This document shows, piece by piece, positions 23,924 to 24,794 of a DNA stretch of 24,794 nucleotides. Source of the stretch: Baffinella frigidus (Eukaryota > Cryptophyceae > Cryptomonadales > Baffinellaceae). The stretch is taken from positions 407,021-431,814 of the forward strand of contig MU646332.1 of the NCBI GenBank assembly GCA_026770585.1. Reading direction: 5' to 3'. The notes below the pieces were generated by a model, which ran no database searches, was not told where the DNA came from, and saw only the letters and a program-made list of their open reading frames with translations. Position 1 is the stretch's first letter. The number at the start of each line of letters is the position of its first letter. The position numbers and the translations under genes are program-made.

Positions 23924-24794
23924 ACCCTGAACCCTCAACCCTCGACCCTGAACGAGTCACCCCTTGACAGTTCGCGGTTGCGGTGCCAGCGTTCTGCAGC
24001 CTGGCGGTCATGAACCAACTCGTCTCGGAAGCCGCCCCTGCGGTCCGCCCCCACTCCGGTTTTGGGTTTTGGGGTTCGGGGTTTGAGGTTTGGGGTTTGG
24101 GGTTTGGGGTCTAGGGTTTAGGGGTTAGGTGCCTCATAACCTGGTGTTGAGACTCGAAACCTCTCACGACCCCCCTCCCTTTGAACTCACGCTCTCCCCC
24201 TCTTCTTCACACCATCATGCCACTCACCCGCCAGCTCTGACACTCCCACTGATCCACCTTCCTGCGGGATAGTGGTGCTCCAGTCAAGCAGGGGTACTCG
24301 GTTAGGGATGATCGGCCCCGATCATCCCCTGACCGTCCAGAACTTTCCCCAACATTCCAGAACATTCTCCTATCCCTTTTGCTTTGAACATTCCAGAACA
24401 TTCTCCTCACTACCGATCGTGTAGTACGAAAAATCACCCCCCTGGCCGTCCAGAACCGTCCAGAACATTCCAGAACATTCCAGAACATTCTCTGACCGGT
24501 CTACGCGATCCAGGAGATGATCGGGCGCGCACAAGGCCTCCTCGAAGCCTCTCGAAGAACCGCCAAGATCCTCGCGCTCCCTGACCGCCTGAAACATTCC
24601 AGAACATTCCAGAACATTCTCCTCACTACCGATCGTGTAGTACGAACATCACCCCCCTGGCCGTCCAGAACCGTCCAGAACATTCCAGAACATTCTCTGA
24701 CCGGTCTTCGCGATGCAGGGGATGATCGGGCGCGCACAAGGCCTCCTCGAAGCCTCCCGAACAACCGCCAAGATCCTCGCGCCCCCCCTCTTCG
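15936..24794 (+). CDS. MFS transporter, 12-helix type (3' partial)
   Basis: Eleven exons join with consistent phases: 15936-16381, 16509-16671, 17314-17391, 18241-18338, 19261-19366, 20554-20640, 21776-21884, 22167-22222, 22663-22791, 23971-24042 and 24719-24794, over 470 residues before the window ends. An acidic cytosolic leader (GGREDEDARTKKSS) precedes helix 1 (FPLLALSVIPVVIIAP) and a lumenal loop with NLT and NATS sites. The MFS signature between helices 2 and 3, GCIADKFGRK, is split by intron 1. LVADLAPTHQRAQVIGQ follows helix 4. Exons 5-6 hold the central loop, exons 7-9 helices 7-9, exon 10 helix 10 (VAVPAFCSL) and exon 11 RAQGLLEASR at helix 11. The last motif and layout resemble the TetA/HIAT1-like drug:H+ antiporter branch; the substrate is unknown. 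All introns are GT-AG except intron 2, which reads best with a GC donor (CCGGGG|GCAATC). Most exons from the third onward have nearby partial copies. Confidence 0.8.
16672..17313. other. MFS intron 2, with possible decayed exon copy
   Basis: The donor appears to be GC. Near 17040-17090 the plus strand reads ..LLADLVPDPG, which resembles the start of exon 3 (SLVADLAPTHQ) and is followed by GTGATATACTCGCGGTGAG, reminiscent of the exon 3 acceptor region. This may be an old upstream copy, but similarity is weak. A foldback element occupies 17127-17265. Confidence 0.4.
17127..17265. mobile_element. Foldback element with 46-base arms
   Basis: Arms at 17127-17172 and 17220-17265 are inverted repeats with about four mismatches (GAGGAAYACGRTTTCGG..GATCCGATTGTGGTGTATC). 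The loop is 47 bases. No target duplication is evident and there is no coding capacity. Confidence 0.75.
17314..17770 (+). repeat. MFS exon 3 and two downstream 3' copies
   Basis: Intact exon 3 (17314-17391, 26 codons) is followed by 17607-17668 (THQR..HIGQMFFASLV, frame kept) and 17735-17762 (CATCGGCCAGAAATTTCTTCGCCTCT). Both downstream copies keep 3' portions of the exon. The first runs into CTCCTACACCCCAAACCCCAC and the second into CCCAAACCCAAACCTGAACCC. At 17520-17605 a phrase AAACCCTCCACTGCAATT(AAACAYGCGAAAGCT) repeats three times. Confidence 0.8.
17404..17512. mobile_element. Imperfect foldback element in intron 3
   Basis: CCAGCCCTCCGAAGTGAACCAAACCG at its left end is complementary, with several mismatches, to CGATTTGGTTCATTTATGAGGGCTGG at its right end. 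The interior is about 55 bases of unique sequence. This is small and decayed, so it is a tentative MITE. Confidence 0.5.
17680..18240. repeat. Telomere-like array filling MFS intron 3
   Basis: From 17685 (CACACTCCACACTCCA units) through 17765-17820 (CCCAAACC, CTACACC) and 17935-18235 (CCCTAAACC, CCCTCAACC, CCCTCATCC) the sense strand is C-rich nearly to the acceptor CTAACCGCAG of exon 4. A different CCCTGGT..CCGTCCCCT repeat lies at 17835-17930. Confidence 0.8.
18241..18606 (+). repeat. MFS exon 4 and its near-complete downstream copy
   Basis: Exon 4 is 18241-18338, ending CCAG|GTCTCC in phase 2. A copy at 18519-18606 reads LVLSPFGGYLAEHYSENDAR.. and ends CAAG|GTCCCC. It lacks the first three codons but keeps the donor, and differs by mostly conservative changes (L to F, S to A, V to A). 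Because only a weak acceptor (TTTAG) precedes it, it is probably not used, but mutually exclusive splicing cannot be excluded from sequence alone. Confidence 0.8.
18345..18515. other. AT-rich island between exon 4 copies
   Basis: This ~170-base stretch (TTTAATTTTACGTTGATTCACAAG-type text, in part) is strongly AT-rich in a GC-rich gene and holds no telomere-like repeats. TTCACA(T/A)GT.TTTAATTT occurs twice at 18360-18405. Its composition suggests inserted DNA, but no terminal repeats or target duplication are clear. Confidence 0.5.
18640..19366 (+). repeat. MFS exon 5 with four upstream 5' copies
   Basis: The intact exon is 19261-19366 (acceptor TTGCCGCAG, donor AACGAG|GTGCCT), encoding the end of helix 6 (LLPLVYAVLF) and the start of the central loop. 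Upstream copies are 18640-18676 (LLTLVYAILFL), 18779-18805 (LLPLVYVGC then stop), 18877-18886 (start only) and 19077-19125 (LLPLVYAVLFAHEAP). The last three keep a CCGCAG acceptor. Intron text (GTCG.CTTGCACGAATTGAAATG, TTCGTCGAAGCT.ACGC) is repeated with them, so intron and exon start were duplicated together. Confidence 0.85.
19523..19742. mobile_element. Foldback element with 23-base perfect ends
   Basis: GTCAGACCAAATAGACTGTGGGC at 19523-19545 (given here in full family form; 23 bases) is perfectly inverted at 19720-19742. Inside is a hairpin GAGCCCGTAGAGCTCTACGGGCTC, a repeated GCTCTGCGCCACCTCGC at 19579 and 19693, and a telomere-like tract at 19635-19675. Its right end overlaps the dispersed repeat at 19729-19857. 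Confidence 0.65.
19729..19857 (-). repeat. Dispersed repeat, inverted relative to 12145-12271
   Basis: The minus strand matches 12145-12271 along its length, with substitutions. It lies in MFS intron 5 and is antisense to the MFS gene. See the partner entry for shared motifs. Confidence 0.75.
19986..20640 (+). repeat. MFS exon 6 with three upstream 5' copies
   Basis: The chosen exon is 20554-20640 (29 codons, acceptor ATGAATGCAG, donor GCTGG|GTACGA, phase 0 both sides), encoding a hydrophilic central-loop segment with SEGEGPQGAKIHVDMNRK. Upstream copies begin at 19986 (GGGKEEGPQA), 20105 (AEGEGEGPQA) and 20208 (GGGEGEGPQGATLHVEPHN), all in the same frame and all behind an AG acceptor. The preceding block (CTCACAACTTTCGAGG..GATGAGGGGTTATGAATGCAG-like) repeats with each. 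Identity rests on frame conservation and phase fit; the loop itself is not a recognisable domain. Confidence 0.6.
20269..20402. mobile_element. AT-rich MITE with ~50-base inverted repeats, TA duplication
   Basis: The inner arms at 20283-20318 and 20353-20388 are 36 bases and perfectly inverted (TTTTTCTTTAGTTTGATGGC..). The outer ten bases TCCTGGGAAA and TTTCCCCGGA nearly match. TA flanks both ends (20267-20268, 20403-20404). The 134-base element contrasts in composition with its surroundings and sits at the end of the third exon 6 copy. It resembles a Tc1/mariner-type MITE; no transposase is present. Confidence 0.8.
20652..20757. repeat. Inverted copy of the 19600-19680 telomere-like block
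   Basis: The complement of 20652-20757 reads CTCCCCTGACCCCTAAGCCC, TGACACGTAGCCTCTACACC and then C-rich telomere-like units, matching 19595-19675 almost base for base through the irregular part. The two copies lie 1 kb apart in opposite orientation within the MFS gene. Confidence 0.75.
20760..21280. other. Left part of MFS intron 6
   Basis: No exon copy or element is recognised. GGGGAAGTCTGTCCTCGGCGAAATGAACTCGGTGCTCGGGGAAATGAAG at 21113-21161 (in parts) contains a short internal repeat TCGGSGAAATGAA. The overlapping forward and reverse frames here look accidental. Confidence 0.45.
21281..21884 (+). repeat. MFS exon 7 with four upstream 5' copies
   Basis: The intact exon is 21776-21884 (helix 7, VRLCVLLAVAFFYNMSSMGE..; donor AAGG|GTACAC, phase 1). 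Copies are 21281-21336 (VRLCVLLGLALFYTMSS), 21459-21511 (VRLCVLLAAAFFYNMSS), 21590-21667 (CVLLAVALFYNMSAMGEQ, with a second start piece CVLLG just before) and 21723-21742 (VRLCVLS). All lie upstream and keep the 5' part, and the second and fourth keep a GCAG acceptor. Substitutions are largely conservative. Confidence 0.85.
21885..22160. repeat. Telomere-like array filling MFS intron 7
   Basis: The intron between exons 7 and 8 is almost wholly telomere-like. CTACACC units start at the donor itself (GGTACACCCTACACCC) and pass into CCCCAAA units from about 21975 to 22150, ending just before the acceptor GAAAACAG. The proline-rich frames across it are translations of the repeat. Confidence 0.85.
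22223..22662. other. MFS intron 8
   Basis: CAACGGACCTTTCATCAAAAGT occurs twice in a row at 22246-22290 and GGTC.CG.ACCACACAGCCA at 22222-22241 and 22366-22385. The latter begins with the donor side of exon 8, so it is a duplicated intron start. GATGGTCAAA(GT/AT) is doubled at 22413-22437. A dispersed fragment shared with 13389-13411 lies at 22553-22578. Confidence 0.55.
22663..23257 (+). repeat. MFS exon 9 with four downstream 3' copies
   Basis: The intact exon is 22663-22791 (acceptor TTCGCAG, donor CTCAG|GTTGTG, 43 codons, helices 8-9). Downstream copies are 22850-22892 (YAIATELWMVLA), 23021-23045 (short), 23056-23158 (FLGTLWTLRVAILSAGCAVF..; lacks about nine codons) and 23222-23257 (AIATELWMVFAQ). 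Three keep the exon end and the donor-side text GT(T)GCGAG. Telomere-like tracts follow, either GGGCTTAGGG-type (22905-23010) or CCCTAAACC-type (23165-23215, 23263-23310). Confidence 0.85.
23551..23576. other. Strong perfect hairpin in MFS intron 9
   Basis: GCCAGGACCGG pairs perfectly with CCGGTCCTGGC around a short loop, preceded by CTTTTAAAATGAAAA. It looks like a bacterial intrinsic terminator stem, but in this eukaryotic intron it is more likely a remnant of a small foldback element. No function can be assigned. Confidence 0.5.
23683..24042 (+). repeat. MFS exon 10 with two upstream 5' copies
   Basis: The chosen exon is 23971-24042 (FAVAVPAFCSLAVMNQLVS.., donor CCTGCG|GTCCGC). Copies at 23683-23709 (SAVAVPAFC) and 23798-23824 (LAVPVPAFC) keep a CAG acceptor and the first nine codons, then pass into CTGACGTCTGAACCCTC and CTAAAGCCTGAAGCCTG, telomere-like in character. 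A regular CCCTCAA array lies at 23870-23950 before the intact exon. The exact 3' end of this exon is inferred from phase. Confidence 0.75.
24330..24794 (+). repeat. MFS exon 11 duplicated in a ~205-216-base tandem unit
   Basis: CCTCACTACCGATCGTGTAG begins at 24405 and 24621. Each unit then has CCGTCCAGAACCGTCCAGAA, a CCAGAACATT minisatellite of variable length, CTCTGACCGGTC and an exon start at 24514 or 24719 (MIGRAQGLLEASR). The first copy diverges after AAGATCCTCGCGC into CCTGAAACATTCCAGAACATT. The second continues KILAPPLF, as expected for helix 11, so it is taken as the real exon, cut by the window end. Confidence 0.8.

Noticed and set aside
605-24130. Rule that telomere-like tracts are always C-rich on the sense strand
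   Set aside because: True for bS21 introns and most MFS introns, but MFS tracts at 20660-20720, 22900-23010 and 24055-24130 and armadillo tracts at 120-150 and 460-500 are G-rich on the sense strand.
24207-24764. Minus-strand frames with repeated FWNVLECSG
   Set aside because: They translate the CCAGAACATT minisatellite antisense to the MFS exon 11 units.

Overview
This is nuclear DNA from a eukaryote, most likely a unicellular alga. The genes are split into short exons (56 to about 450 bases) with GT-AG introns and a bacterial-type ribosomal protein S21 carries a probable organelle-targeting leader. The non-coding DNA is full of degenerate telomere-like tracts (variants of CCCTAAA/TTTAGGG such as CCCTGAA, CCCTCAA, CCCGAAA). 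I cannot name the species; a prasinophyte green alga, haptophyte or dinoflagellate relative are all possible. Almost every long open frame here is an accident of repeats.

Three genes can be supported, each assembled by eye from exons whose phases agree. (1) Minus strand, 3579 down to 530 and on past the left edge: an N-terminally acylated (MGNC...) armadillo-repeat protein, exons 3166-3579, 2853-2990, 2120-2185, 530-604. (2) Minus strand, 14890 down to 11682: nuclear-encoded organellar ribosomal protein bS21, exons 14804-14890, 13533-13628, 12290-12373, 11682-11744. (3) Plus strand, 15936 to beyond the right edge: a 12-helix major facilitator superfamily (MFS) transporter, eleven exons, reaching helix 11 at the window end.

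Between genes 1 and 2 lie a tandem array of a ~300-base repeat (4.8-6.7 kb, with an inverted copy at 10.4 kb), a 1.6-kb interstitial telomere-like array that switches strand near 7.27 kb, and several families of short foldback (MITE-like) elements. One family leaves a GTAC target duplication, shown by reciprocal empty sites at 11.07-11.63 kb. Another looks like a TA-duplicating element.

The most striking thing is shared by all three genes: many exons are surrounded by partial extra copies of themselves ('exon echoes'). Copies upstream of the intact exon keep its 5' part and usually the acceptor; copies downstream keep its 3' part and usually the donor. The lost part is often replaced by telomere-like sequence. 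This is what repeated local tandem duplication would leave if one intact exon must always be kept, with telomere-like DNA at many junctions. It may be a route of intron growth and a source of decoy splice sites.
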